A DNA stretch of 13,665 nt from CAZBYL01 sp964496275 (GCA_964496275.1 CAZBYL010000056.1:1-13665); one strand, 5' to 3'; positions 7,020 to 13,530 are shown, counted from the stretch's first letter. Numbers and translations: made by a program. The notes: generated by a model not told the origin, from the sequence alone.

Positions 7020-8954
7020 GTGAAAAAGTCAGCAGTTATTTTCTTCTTCATCTGTTCAATAGTACTAAGTGCTACAGTTGCTTTTGCAGGCAATCCACTT
7101 GAAGAACTAAAGACACCCGCGGAACTTTCAAACTGGACAAAAACCACTTCGAGCAAAGAGGTAGTCGAATATTTGACGCAAGTTGCAAAAAACAGCGGTG
7201 GCAGGATACGTATGGAGTTTATAGCTTGGACGACAAAGAACAATCTTGTTCCACTCCTAGTAATCGGCGCACCAGCACCCAAGTCACCGAAAGAGGTACC
7301 AGCAGATAAAGCCGTAGCCTATGTAAACTGTAACATACATTCAGGAGAAATTGAAGGCAAGGAATCAATGCTACTCTTTGCCCGCGAGGTGGCACTGGGA
7401 AAACACGACGAGCTCCTCAAGGACATCGTTATCCTGCTAGCACCGAACATGAGTCCAGACGGGAATGATGATCTTGGAACGTGGCGCAGAGGAAGCCAGT
7501 TTACACCTGCTGTGGTCGGAACAAGATACAACGGACAGGGCTTCAATATGAACCGTGACATGACAAAACTCGAAGCCTATGAAGCACGTGCCGTGGTTGA
7601 TGTTATGAATAAGTGGGATCCGGTTATCTTCATTGATGCGCACGCAACGAATGGCTCATATATGCGTCATGCTGTTACGTACAACTGGGGATTACATCCA
7701 AACACCGACCCTGACATCCTTGCGTATAACCGCGGAGAGTTCTCGCGCAATGCAATTGGTTCGGAGTCATATCTCTATAAAAAACTGGGGCATACCGCTA
7801 TCCCCTATGGCAATTTCGGCAAAAATTATAGCGGCAAGGTATCCGAAGGTTGGTGGACATTCGAAGATTACCCAAGATACACGACAAATTATGCGGGGCT
7901 CCGTAATCGTCTCGCAATGTTACTGGAGGTATATTCCTACGATGACTACAAGACACGTGTAGACACGCAATATGCTTGTATCTACGGAATTCTCCAGACC
8001 GTAGCTAAGGATAAAGATAAGATAAAAACTCTTATCAAGCAAGCTGATGAAAGGGAGATGGCACGAGCTACAACAGGCATCGCAAGTGACGATAAGGTTT
8101 GCCTCAATTCAGTTCTAACATCACTCGACGAAATAGATGGAGGTTATGTCAGTGTGGATTCCTATGCGGTTGATGCTGGAGGCAAGGTTACGCCAGCCAG
8201 TACAGACTACGATGCTGACGGTTTCAAGACTGCAATTCATTTCAGTGCAGAGGCAACACACCACATCCCTTATTATGGAAAGTTCATTCCGTCTGGCACA
8301 GAAAAGATGGGGGCACTGTACATTCTTCGCCCTGGCGCAGACGATGCAGTTCAACTTTTGCTCCGCCATGGGATAACGGTAAACAAGCTCACCAAGGCTG
8401 TGGCTGTAACAGATTTTGAATGGTTTAAAATAGACACTCTTGGCACAAAAAAATCTCTTTACGAGGGACATTATATGAACGTCATTTCCGGTGATTGGGT
8501 TGCTTCAAGTGATCTGACCATCCCTGTCGGTAGTTTTGTGGTCTCAACTTCGCAAATCCACGGTTCATTAGCTGCATTGCTACTTGAACCTGAAAGCGTT
8601 GATGGGTTGGTCTCTTGGAACTATCTGGACAAACTAATCACAACAGAGGGCGCACGATATGATCGTTTCCTGACCATTGATTCTGTCTCCAGCGCAAGAG
8701 TGGTCTTCCCCATGTGGAAGTTAGGAGAATTTAATGTCATACCAGCTTCTTCACTGATACCAGTTAATAAGTTAGCCTATGATGAAACACTACCTGATCC
8801 AATAGAATCGCTCGAACCGTATACAGGCAATTCTTCCTCAGGCGGTTGTAACGCTGGAGTAACAACAGGAAGCACACTGCTATTAGCACTGTGTGCAGTA
8901 GCAGTCGCACTGAGAAGAAAAAACCACAAGTATTATAAATGTCAAGATAAATAG
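7020..8954 (+). CDS. Secreted M14-family zinc carboxypeptidase with Synergist-type C-terminal sorting signal
   Basis: A 644-residue exopeptidase-type metalloenzyme. Residues 1-23 (VKKSAV..., ending VAFA) form a Sec signal peptide. The M14 zinc site is visible as HSGE (His107, Glu110) plus His208 in FIDAHATNG; substrate-binding Arg179 is in NMNRD, and the general-base Glu303 is in MLLEVYSY. The catalytic domain is followed by about 270 residues of accessory sequence. The last 45 residues carry SSGGCNAG (606-613), a hydrophobic helix (about 617-631) and RRK (632-634), the arrangement of the Synergist-type CTERM sorting domain. The protein is therefore probably handed to the cell surface, perhaps after cleavage near the Gly-Gly-Cys. 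GTG 7020 is chosen because GGGGGG lies 7 nt upstream and it starts the signal peptide exactly; the open frame runs back to a TTG at 6927 without support. Likely role: trimming extracellular peptides for fermentation. Confidence 0.9.
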   Translation: MKKSAVIFFFICSIVLSATVAFAGNPLEELKTPAELSNWTKTTSSKEVVEYLTQVAKNSGGRIRMEFIAWTTKNNLVPLLVIGAPAPKSPKEVPADKAVAYVNCNIHSGEIEGKESMLLFAREVALGKHDELLKDIVILLAPNMSPDGNDDLGTWRRGSQFTPAVVGTRYNGQGFNMNRDMTKLEAYEARAVVDVMNKWDPVIFIDAHATNGSYMRHAVTYNWGLHPNTDPDILAYNRGEFSRNAIGSESYLYKKLGHTAIPYGNFGKNYSGKVSEGWWTFEDYPRYTTNYAGLRNRLAMLLEVYSYDDYKTRVDTQYACIYGILQTVAKDKDKIKTLIKQADEREMARATTGIASDDKVCLNSVLTSLDEIDGGYVSVDSYAVDAGGKVTPASTDYDADGFKTAIHFSAEATHHIPYYGKFIPSGTEKMGALYILRPGADDAVQLLLRHGITVNKLTKAVAVTDFEWFKIDTLGTKKSLYEGHYMNVISGDWVASSDLTIPVGSFVVSTSQIHGSLAALLLEPESVDGLVSWNYLDKLITTEGARYDRFLTIDSVSSARVVFPMWKLGEFNVIPASSLIPVNKLAYDETLPDPIESLEPYTGNSSSGGCNAGVTTGSTLLLALCAVAVALRRKNHKYYKCQDK

Positions 8955-8982
8955 TCAGACAACTCCATTTTGAACTTGGTAA

Positions 8983-9030
8983 AACCACAAAGAAGTGCGC
9001 AAAAAATTAACTGTGCACTTCTTTGTGGTT
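8983..9030 (+). terminator. Long terminator-like hairpin after the carboxypeptidase
   Basis: AACCACAAAGAAGTGC (8983-8998) pairs perfectly with GCACTTCTTTGTGGTT (9015-9030), 16 bp. Three more inner pairs, one of them G-U, close the loop. It lies 28 nt after the stop codon. The plus side has only TTAAAT after the stem; the minus side has TTTT. It is probably a transcript end, possibly working in both directions. Confidence 0.65.
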
Positions 9031-9240
9031 AAATAAGCAAATTTATAAGAATTAATAAATTTATAATGTTTAATTTTTAAGTATAAAACAATAAAATACC
9101 CAAATACTAAAGCAAAACTAAATATTATAATTAAATTTGATATATAAAAAGACATATTGTTCAAGTTTATAATAATTTTTTTGCTAGTAAGGCTAATCTA
9201 AATTTTAAAATCAGCAAACACTGGAGATAACATTGAGCTA

Positions 9241-9283
9241 CGATCACATTGACAAAGTAATCGCAACTTTGTCAATGTGATCG
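9241..9283. repeat. Perfect 18-bp inverted repeat
   Basis: CGATCACATTGACAAAGT (9241-9258) is exactly complementary to ACTTTGTCAATGTGATCG (9266-9283), with a 7-nt loop. There is no U-tract on either side and no gene ends here. It lies 28 bp outside the left end of the insertion sequence. Function is unknown; a transcription or structural role is possible. Confidence 0.8.
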
Positions 9284-9310
9284 CGTCCCAAGCCTAATGT
9301 CACAAATTTT

Positions 9311-9338
9311 TTGTAGGTTTACCATATCAGTGTTACAG
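9311..9338 (+). repeat. Left terminal inverted repeat of the IS
   Basis: It begins TTGTAGGTTT and ends GTTACAG. The outer 10 and inner 7 bases are identical to the reverse complement of the right end, and 21 of 28 positions match overall. The element end is probably the TGT at 9312. Confidence 0.75.
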
Positions 9339-9421
9339 AGATAGGCAAAAAAGCAGCAGACCCGACAGCGAACTGTTAAGATTAAAGCGCCAACCATAAT
9401 CGACAGGGGCTGCGAGTCTGC

Positions 9422-9900
9422 ATGAAGAAATTAACACAGGACATCAGGTTTAGGCAAGCGCTGATTTTGTACGCCGAAAAGCATGGAGTAACCAAGGCGG
9501 CTATCCGCTATAAGACTAACAGGCAATATGTTTACCGCTGGAAAAGAAGATACTACGGAACATCGGAATCTCTAAGGGACAGGTCAAGCCGCCCGCATCA
9601 CCATCCCAATCAACATAGTGAGTCTGAGCTGAAACTGATAAGTGGTATGTTCAAGCGCAATCCTCACTGCGGGCTGGTGGTGCTGTGGGTTAAGCTGCGA
9701 GAACGCGGTTACTCGCGAAGCATCACATCTCTTTATCGCATATTAAGAAAAAGAGGTCTGACAAGAGAGAAACCGGCCAAGCCTAAGTATGTACCTAAAC
9801 CTTATTAAACAATGACGCGCCCCGGAGAGATAGTCCAGATCGACGTCTTAACTGGAAATCTCCTCGGGAAACTTTGAATACTTATTTGACCGTACTGTAA
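9422..9900 (+). pseudogene. IS481-family transposase, broken by a stop, an internal deletion and a frame change
   Basis: The intact N-terminal part (128 codons to TAA 9806-9808) has a helix-turn-helix region (about 18-42: HGVTKAAIRYKTNRQYVYRW) and a second DNA-binding region (LYRILRKRG). After the TAA the same frame continues TMTRPGEIVQIDV (9809-9847), carrying what should be the first catalytic Asp of the DDE triad; the stop replaces one residue in the PKPY-x-xM region. At about 9847 the sequence jumps to another frame reading LNWKSPRETLNTYLTVL then stop (9847-9900), the usual transposase C-terminus. The central segment with the other two catalytic acids is gone. The protein cannot be active. 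Confidence 0.85.
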
Positions 9901-9922
9901 CGGAGGTTTGTCAAACCTACAA
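9895..9922 (-). repeat. Right terminal inverted repeat of the IS
   Basis: Read on the minus strand it begins TTGTAGGTTT and ends GTTACAG, matching the left end. The transposase stop codon (TAA 9898-9900) lies inside it, a common IS layout. It also contains the small palindrome AGGTTTG-T-CAAACCT. Confidence 0.75.
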
Positions 9923-9951
9923 GCGTCGTTTTGGCTCTTAACTCCGTTGGC

Positions 9952-9980
9952 TTGACATTTAAAAAATAGTGGTCTAAAAT
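9952..9980 (+). promoter_or_regulatory. Sigma-70-type promoter for the leader ORF and aryl-CoA ligase operon
   Basis: TTGACA (9952-9957), a 17-nt spacer, then TAAAAT (9975-9980). Transcription would begin near 9987, about 43 nt before the leader ORF and about 280 nt before the ligase gene. It lies outside the IS, 30 bp past its right end. Confidence 0.8.
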
Positions 9981-10029
9981 GTCACCCATTATTTTTGAAG
10001 ATATCTGAGTTGGAAGGAGGCACCGGAAC

Positions 10030-10128
10030 ATGGCACATAAGACAGCAATGCACAACAGTGGCATAGTTATGCGGTTCTCCTTTATCGGCGCGGGTCCCCT
10101 TCACGGGATCTGCGCTCGGTACGTGTGA
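10030..10128 (+). CDS. Short leader ORF (32 codons), putative regulatory leader peptide
   Basis: ATG is preceded at an ideal 9 nt by AAGGAGG (10014-10020), one of the best ribosome-binding sites in the window, and by a near-consensus promoter. The product starts MAHKTAMHNSG and ends GPLHGICARYV. It has no signal peptide, domain or clear run of one amino acid, so the controlling amino acid, if any, is not obvious (it has 3 His, 2 Phe and 1 Tyr, no Trp). Codons 20-30 lie inside an 11-bp hairpin that competes with a downstream pairing, and an intrinsic terminator begins 50 nt after the stop. This arrangement fits a leader peptide whose translation decides readthrough into the aryl-CoA ligase operon. 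No homologue is known to me; a small functional protein is the alternative. Confidence 0.6.
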   Translation: MAHKTAMHNSGIVMRFSFIGAGPLHGICARYV

Positions 10129-10208
10129 TTCGGAGTTATCCGCCGATATCTGTATCGTTTGCGTATTTGCCGCTGAAGCAGGGACCCGCGTGGGGGACCT
10201 GCTTTTTT
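10083..10208 (+). promoter_or_regulatory. Candidate transcription attenuator with competing RNA pairings
   Basis: Segment A, GCGCGGGTCCC (10088-10098), can pair with B, GGGATCTGCGC (10105-10115), as an 11-bp hairpin with two G-U pairs. It can instead pair with C, GGGACCCGCGT (10181-10191), 10 Watson-Crick pairs plus one G-U. C is the left arm and loop of the terminator (10178-10208), so A:C and the terminator exclude each other. A third option is TATCGGCG (10083-10090) with CGCCGATA (10141-10148). A and B lie inside the leader ORF, so ribosome position could select the fold. I recognise no T-box, TPP, glycine, cobalamin or SAM motif. The pairings are seen; regulation is inferred. Confidence 0.6.
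10178..10208 (+). terminator. Intrinsic terminator upstream of the aryl-CoA ligase gene
   Basis: GCAGG (10178-10182) pairs with CCTGC (10198-10202). Inside that, GA faces GA as two tandem G-A mismatches, then CCC (10185-10187) pairs with GGG (10193-10195) around a 5-nt loop. Six T residues follow directly (10203-10208). It sits between the leader ORF and the ligase gene, as expected for an attenuator. Confidence 0.8.
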
Positions 10209-10269
10209 ATTGCTTTTAATTTTGCCGTTCATACGGCGTACAAGAGAACTTAGGAAGGATTTGATTAAG

Positions 10270-11571
10270 ATGGAGAGATATTATCAGCCGGAAATTGAAT
10301 GTGCGTCCAGGGAAGAGATTACGAAACTGCAAAGCGAGGGGCTCGTTAAGACGGTGAAGCGCGCTTATGAAAATTCGCCGTATTATAGGAGGCTTATGGA
10401 CGAAAAGGGACTTACTCCGTCCGATATAAAGTCTGTAGAGGATCTGCATAAGCTGCCTTTCATTCAGAAGGACGATCTGCGCAAGGCATATCCGTACGGG
10501 CTTCTGTCCGCTCCGCTTTCGGAGTGTGTGCGTATGCACTCAACGAGCGGCACGACAGGCAAGCGTGTTATGGCGTTCTATACGCAGCACGACATGGGGA
10601 TATGGGAGGATTGCTGCGCACGCGCAATAACTGCGGCGGGCGGTACAAAGGACGATATTATACATGTGTCTTACGGTTACGGACTGTTTACAGGCGGGCT
10701 GGGGATTGACGGAGGTTCGCGTAAAGTGGGGGCTTTGACGCTTCCGGTATCGTCGGGAAGCACGGAACGGCAGCTTGATATAATGTGCGACCTCGGCTCT
10801 ACTATTCTCTGCTGCACACCGTCGTACGCGGCATATATAGCGGAAACCGTAGAGGAAAAGGGCATCAAGAGCGAAATAAAGCTTAGAGCGGGAATATTCG
10901 GCGCGGAAGCGTGGACTCAGGAGATGCGTCTTGATATTGAAGAGAAGCTCGGCATTAAGGCATACGACATATACGGGCTGACCGAGATAGCAGGCCCCGG
11001 CGTATCGTACGAATGCAGCGCGCAAAACGGTATGCACATAAACGAGGACCATTTCATTGCCGAAATAATAGATCCGAACACGGGAGAGACTTTGCCGGAC
11101 GGACAGAAGGGCGAGCTTGTTTTTACAAGTATTACAAAAGAGGCGTTCCCGATGATACGCTACCGTACACGAGATATTTGCGTGCTTAACAGAGAAAAGT
11201 GCGCGTGCGGAAGAACTCAGGTGCGCATGGCGAAGCCAATGGGGCGCAGCGATGACATGCTTATTATCAAGGGGGTCAACGTGTTCCCGTCACAGATAGA
11301 GACTGTGCTTATTAAAAACGGTTATCCCGCAAATTACCAGATTATAGTCACAAGAGTGAATAACAGCGATATACTTGACATCAACGTGGAAATGACGGCG
11401 GAGACCTTCTCGGATACAATAGGGGAGATATCTAAGCGCGAGAAATCATTGGTAAGCGACCTCAAGGCAATGCTCGGCATATACGCCAAGGTGCACCTTA
11501 TGGCGCCCAAGAGCATCGCACGCAGCGAGGGCAAGGCGGTCCGCATTATCGACAAGAGAAATCTGTACTAG
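10270..11571 (+). CDS. paaK: Phenylacetate-CoA ligase family protein (aryl-acid:CoA ligase, AMP-forming)
   Basis: A 433-residue member of the adenylate-forming enzyme superfamily, the usual PaaK length. It activates an aryl acid with ATP to the acyl-AMP and then to the CoA thioester. Visible motifs are the phosphate loop STSGTTGK (91-98), DIYGLTE (233-239), YRTRD (298-302), a Cys-x-Cys-Gly-Arg segment (311-315), GRSDDMLIIKGVNVFPSQIE (325-344) and the C-terminal lysine region SEGKAVRI (Lys422). In amino-acid-fermenting anaerobes such proteins often accompany 2-oxoacid:ferredoxin oxidoreductases; no such partner is next to it here, and its substrate (phenylacetate, indoleacetate or another acid) is not proven. 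Start ATG 10270 has AGGAAGGA 10 nt upstream; the frame is open back to TTG 10210, but that part overlaps the terminator region. An ACT-domain gene follows 22 nt downstream, and the attenuator leader precedes it. Confidence 0.9.
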   Translation: MERYYQPEIECASREEITKLQSEGLVKTVKRAYENSPYYRRLMDEKGLTPSDIKSVEDLHKLPFIQKDDLRKAYPYGLLSAPLSECVRMHSTSGTTGKRVMAFYTQHDMGIWEDCCARAITAAGGTKDDIIHVSYGYGLFTGGLGIDGGSRKVGALTLPVSSGSTERQLDIMCDLGSTILCCTPSYAAYIAETVEEKGIKSEIKLRAGIFGAEAWTQEMRLDIEEKLGIKAYDIYGLTEIAGPGVSYECSAQNGMHINEDHFIAEIIDPNTGETLPDGQKGELVFTSITKEAFPMIRYRTRDICVLNREKCACGRTQVRMAKPMGRSDDMLIIKGVNVFPSQIETVLIKNGYPANYQIIVTRVNNSDILDINVEMTAETFSDTIGEISKREKSLVSDLKAMLGIYAKVHLMAPKSIARSEGKAVRIIDKRNLY

Positions 11572-11593
11572 TATGCAGGAGGGGGAAACGAGT

Positions 11594-12031
11594 ATGACCG
11601 TAAAGCAGATATCTGTGTTCCTTGAGAACAAATCAGGACAGTTGGCTGAATTCACGAAAATCCTCTTTGAGAATAATATCGACATGAGAACTCTGTCCAT
11701 TGCCGAGACTTCCGAATTCGGAATAGTCCGCGTGATAGTGAATGACCCTGATAAGACTCTCGCCGTGCTCAAAGAGGGCGGTTATGTGTGCGCAATCACG
11801 CACGTAATTGGCGTTGTGGTTCCTGACGTGCCGGGCGGTCTGCACAGAGTGCTGGCTCTGCTTCAGGACAACGATATCAATCTGGAGTATACCTATGCTT
11901 TCACCTCAAAGAAAAAAGACGGAGCATACACGATATTCCATGTCGGCGAGAAGGACAATGAAAAAGCCGTAAAGGTTCTGACAGAAAACGGCATAGAGAT
12001 AGTAACGCAGGACGAACTGGACTCTCTGTAG
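11594..12031 (+). CDS. Tandem ACT-domain protein
   Basis: A 145-residue protein made of two ACT-type folds. The first is about 1-65 (VKQISVFLENKSGQLAEFTKIL, then NIDMRTLSIAE). The second is about 70-140 (HVIGVVVPDVPGGLHRVLALLQ, then INLEYTYAFTS). ACT domains bind amino acids or similar small ligands and usually regulate a partner; there is no catalytic domain here. Genes of this kind commonly sit beside PaaK-like ligases in anaerobes and archaea, which suggests it senses an aromatic amino acid or modulates the ligase; that is inference. Start ATG 11594 is chosen over in-frame ATG 11573 because AGGAGGGGG lies 8 nt upstream of it. It is 22 nt after the ligase stop, so the two are one operon, closed by a terminator at 12083-12125. 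Confidence 0.88.
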   Translation: MTVKQISVFLENKSGQLAEFTKILFENNIDMRTLSIAETSEFGIVRVIVNDPDKTLAVLKEGGYVCAITHVIGVVVPDVPGGLHRVLALLQDNDINLEYTYAFTSKKKDGAYTIFHVGEKDNEKAVKVLTENGIEIVTQDELDSL

Positions 12032-12082
12032 TAAACAGACAGCGCAGTGCCGACGCGCAAACAGTGTTGAAATAAAAAACGC

Positions 12083-12125
12083 AGCCGTCCGTGCTTTTTC
12101 GATACATGGGCGGCTCGTATTTTTT
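12083..12125 (+). terminator. Intrinsic terminator of the paaK-ACT operon
   Basis: AGCCGTCCGTG (12083-12093) pairs with CATGGGCGGCT (12105-12115), 11 pairs including two wobbles, followed within 4 nt by a run of six T (12120-12125). A run of six A upstream (12074-12079) makes it potentially bidirectional. Confidence 0.8.
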
Positions 12126-12208
12126 ATGCAAGTTTTTTATATTTGTGATATGCTATTACAAGGTGTATCCGCAAGCTCAGATATGCCAAGATACAGGGAG
12201 GATGATCG

Positions 12209-13498
12209 TTGGTGAGTTCCGACATCGCTGGCAGTATTGTCCTGCTCGTCGTTCTTTTGATTCTGTCAATCTATTTCAGCGCGACAGAGACGTCTATTAC
12301 GGCGGCAGGCAAAGGAAAGTTACTTGCATTATCAGATGAATACCCGCACCGAAAAAAGGGATTTCTGTGGCTTGCCGATAATACGGCAAGGGCCATTAAC
12401 GTAACACTTATAGGGAATAACCTTGTCAATATCGCAGCAAGCGCAGTGGCGACATCTGTGGCTATAACGCTGTTTGGAAGATTCGGCCCGGTTTTTGCCG
12501 TTGCGGTAATGACCGTCCTTATCGTTGTCTTTTGCGAAATTCTTCCGAAGAACTTCGCGATAGCCAAGAAGGAGGGCGTTCTGCTCTTTTGTCTGCCCTT
12601 CCTGCGTTTGATCAGCTTCGTGATGACACCCGTCACACTGTTTCTCACCTTCCTTCTGAAGGGACTCGGAAGAATCACAGACACCGACCTCGTCTCCTTC
12701 AGCTCACTGATTTCACGTGAAGAGATAGATCATATTGTGGCAGAAGGCAGCGCAGCGGGAGCTCTTGAAGAGGGTGAGCGCAAAATGATACATGGCGTAA
12801 TCGCCTTTGAGGACACCCGCGTGTCGGAAGTCATGGCTCCGCGCATAGACGTTTATGCCATAGACGATGACGGTACTGCGGACGAAGCTGTAAAAATATT
12901 CGTCGAGAGCGGCCATTCGAGAATCCCCGTTTATAAGGATGACCTGGACGACGTGATAGGCATACTCTATGCAAAAGACCTTTTGGCGCCCCTTATTTCC
13001 GGCAACAGAGAGGTGTCGATACTCAAGGTGATGAGAAAACCGCTCTTCGTTCCCGAGACAATGAAAACGGACGAAGCCCTTGAAATAATGAAAAAATCCA
13101 AAAAACACATAGCGATAGTGGTGGACGAGTACGGCGGAACAGCCGGAGTCATAACGCTTGAGGACCTTATAGAAGAAATCGTCGGGGACATTCAGGACGA
13201 GTATGACACAGAGACGCCCGATGTCAGAAAAGAACCCGACGGATCGTACCTTATCCAGGGTCAGATGAACCTTGAAGACCTTTCCGAAGCTCTGAGCTAT
13301 CCCTTTGAGGAAGCTTTTGAAGAGGTGGACACATTGGCCGGAATGATGCTCGAGCTTTCCGGAAACTTCCCGCGCCAAGGCCAGACTGTAGCCTTCGGTC
13401 CTTGGGACATAACCGCACTCGAAGTTCAAAACCACAGAATAATGGAAGCACGGCTCAGGTTCGTTCAGGATAGGTGCGAGGACGGATCTGAAAAGTAA
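12209..13498 (+). CDS. CorC/HlyC-family membrane protein (CNNM/DUF21 domain, CBS pair, CorC_HlyC domain)
   Basis: A 429-residue inner-membrane protein of the CNNM/CorC group, linked in other bacteria to magnesium or cobalt transport or resistance. The order is complete. The DUF21 transmembrane domain (about 5-150) has hydrophobic segments near 8-24, 63-88, 93-112 and 123-150 and the motifs FSATETS (23-29) and EILPKNFA (110-117). The CBS pair (about 203-328) includes VSEVMAPRIDV and the hallmark VVDEYGGTAGVITLEDL (304-320). A C-terminal CorC_HlyC domain (about 342-420) has GQMNLEDL. Start is TTG 12209, 7 nt after GGGAGG (12196-12201); GTG 12212 is nearly equivalent. It is separated from the ACT gene by a terminator, so it is probably transcribed on its own, but I see no strong promoter in 12126-12195. 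No terminator hairpin with a T-tract is visible after its stop. Confidence 0.92.
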   Translation: MVSSDIAGSIVLLVVLLILSIYFSATETSITAAGKGKLLALSDEYPHRKKGFLWLADNTARAINVTLIGNNLVNIAASAVATSVAITLFGRFGPVFAVAVMTVLIVVFCEILPKNFAIAKKEGVLLFCLPFLRLISFVMTPVTLFLTFLLKGLGRITDTDLVSFSSLISREEIDHIVAEGSAAGALEEGERKMIHGVIAFEDTRVSEVMAPRIDVYAIDDDGTADEAVKIFVESGHSRIPVYKDDLDDVIGILYAKDLLAPLISGNREVSILKVMRKPLFVPETMKTDEALEIMKKSKKHIAIVVDEYGGTAGVITLEDLIEEIVGDIQDEYDTETPDVRKEPDGSYLIQGQMNLEDLSEALSYPFEEAFEEVDTLAGMMLELSGNFPRQGQTVAFGPWDITALEVQNHRIMEARLRFVQDRCEDGSEK

Positions 13499-13530
13499 AT
13501 AAAAAAACCTTACAATCTTCAAATTGCATG

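Larger units (their letters stand above)
8955..9310. other. AT-rich non-coding region with two long hairpins
   Basis: No convincing gene is seen between the carboxypeptidase and the insertion sequence. It holds a long hairpin at 8983-9030, short AT repeats (AAATTTATAA at 9039-9048 and 9057-9066) and a perfect 18-bp hairpin at 9241-9283. A minus-strand frame (9164 down to 8955) has a hydrophobic translation, but it starts at TTG without a ribosome-binding site and runs through the 8983-9030 hairpin, so it is not called. Confidence 0.6.
9311..9922 (+). mobile_element. Internally deleted IS481-like insertion sequence with both ends intact
   Basis: Imperfect 28-bp terminal inverted repeats (9311-9338 and 9895-9922) bound about 610 bp. 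Inside are the first part of an IS481-type transposase, then directly its last 17 codons. An intact element of this group is roughly 1 kb or more, so the middle of the transposase is missing. Because both ends survive, an intact relative elsewhere could in principle still mobilise it. No clear target-site duplication is visible next to the ends. The right end is 30 bp from the promoter of the aryl-CoA ligase leader. Confidence 0.8.

Noticed and set aside
8955..9164. Hydrophobic minus-strand frame (69 codons), possible small membrane protein
   Set aside because: It uses a TTG start with no Shine-Dalgarno sequence, lies in AT-rich DNA that codes for hydrophobic residues by composition, and overlaps a long hairpin.
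9882..10064. Minus-strand frame across the IS right end
   Set aside because: No ribosome-binding site, spans the right terminal repeat and the promoter on the other strand; no domain.
10140..10208. T-box riboswitch suggested by GGGACCCGCG near a terminator
   Set aside because: The conserved UGGN bulge sequence of the T-box and the Stem I motifs are absent; the short translated ORF explains the leader better.
10540..11052. Minus-strand open frame of 170 codons
   Set aside because: It is antisense to the aryl-CoA ligase; the translation is Arg/Cys/Ser-rich without any family pattern.
12091..12339. Plus-strand frame of 82 codons before the CorC gene
   Set aside because: It starts inside the terminator stem, has no ribosome-binding site and overlaps the real gene in another frame.
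12713..13522. Minus-strand open frame of 269 codons
   Set aside because: It lies antisense to the clear CorC/HlyC gene, has no recognisable domain and no ribosome-binding site; it is a shadow of the real gene.
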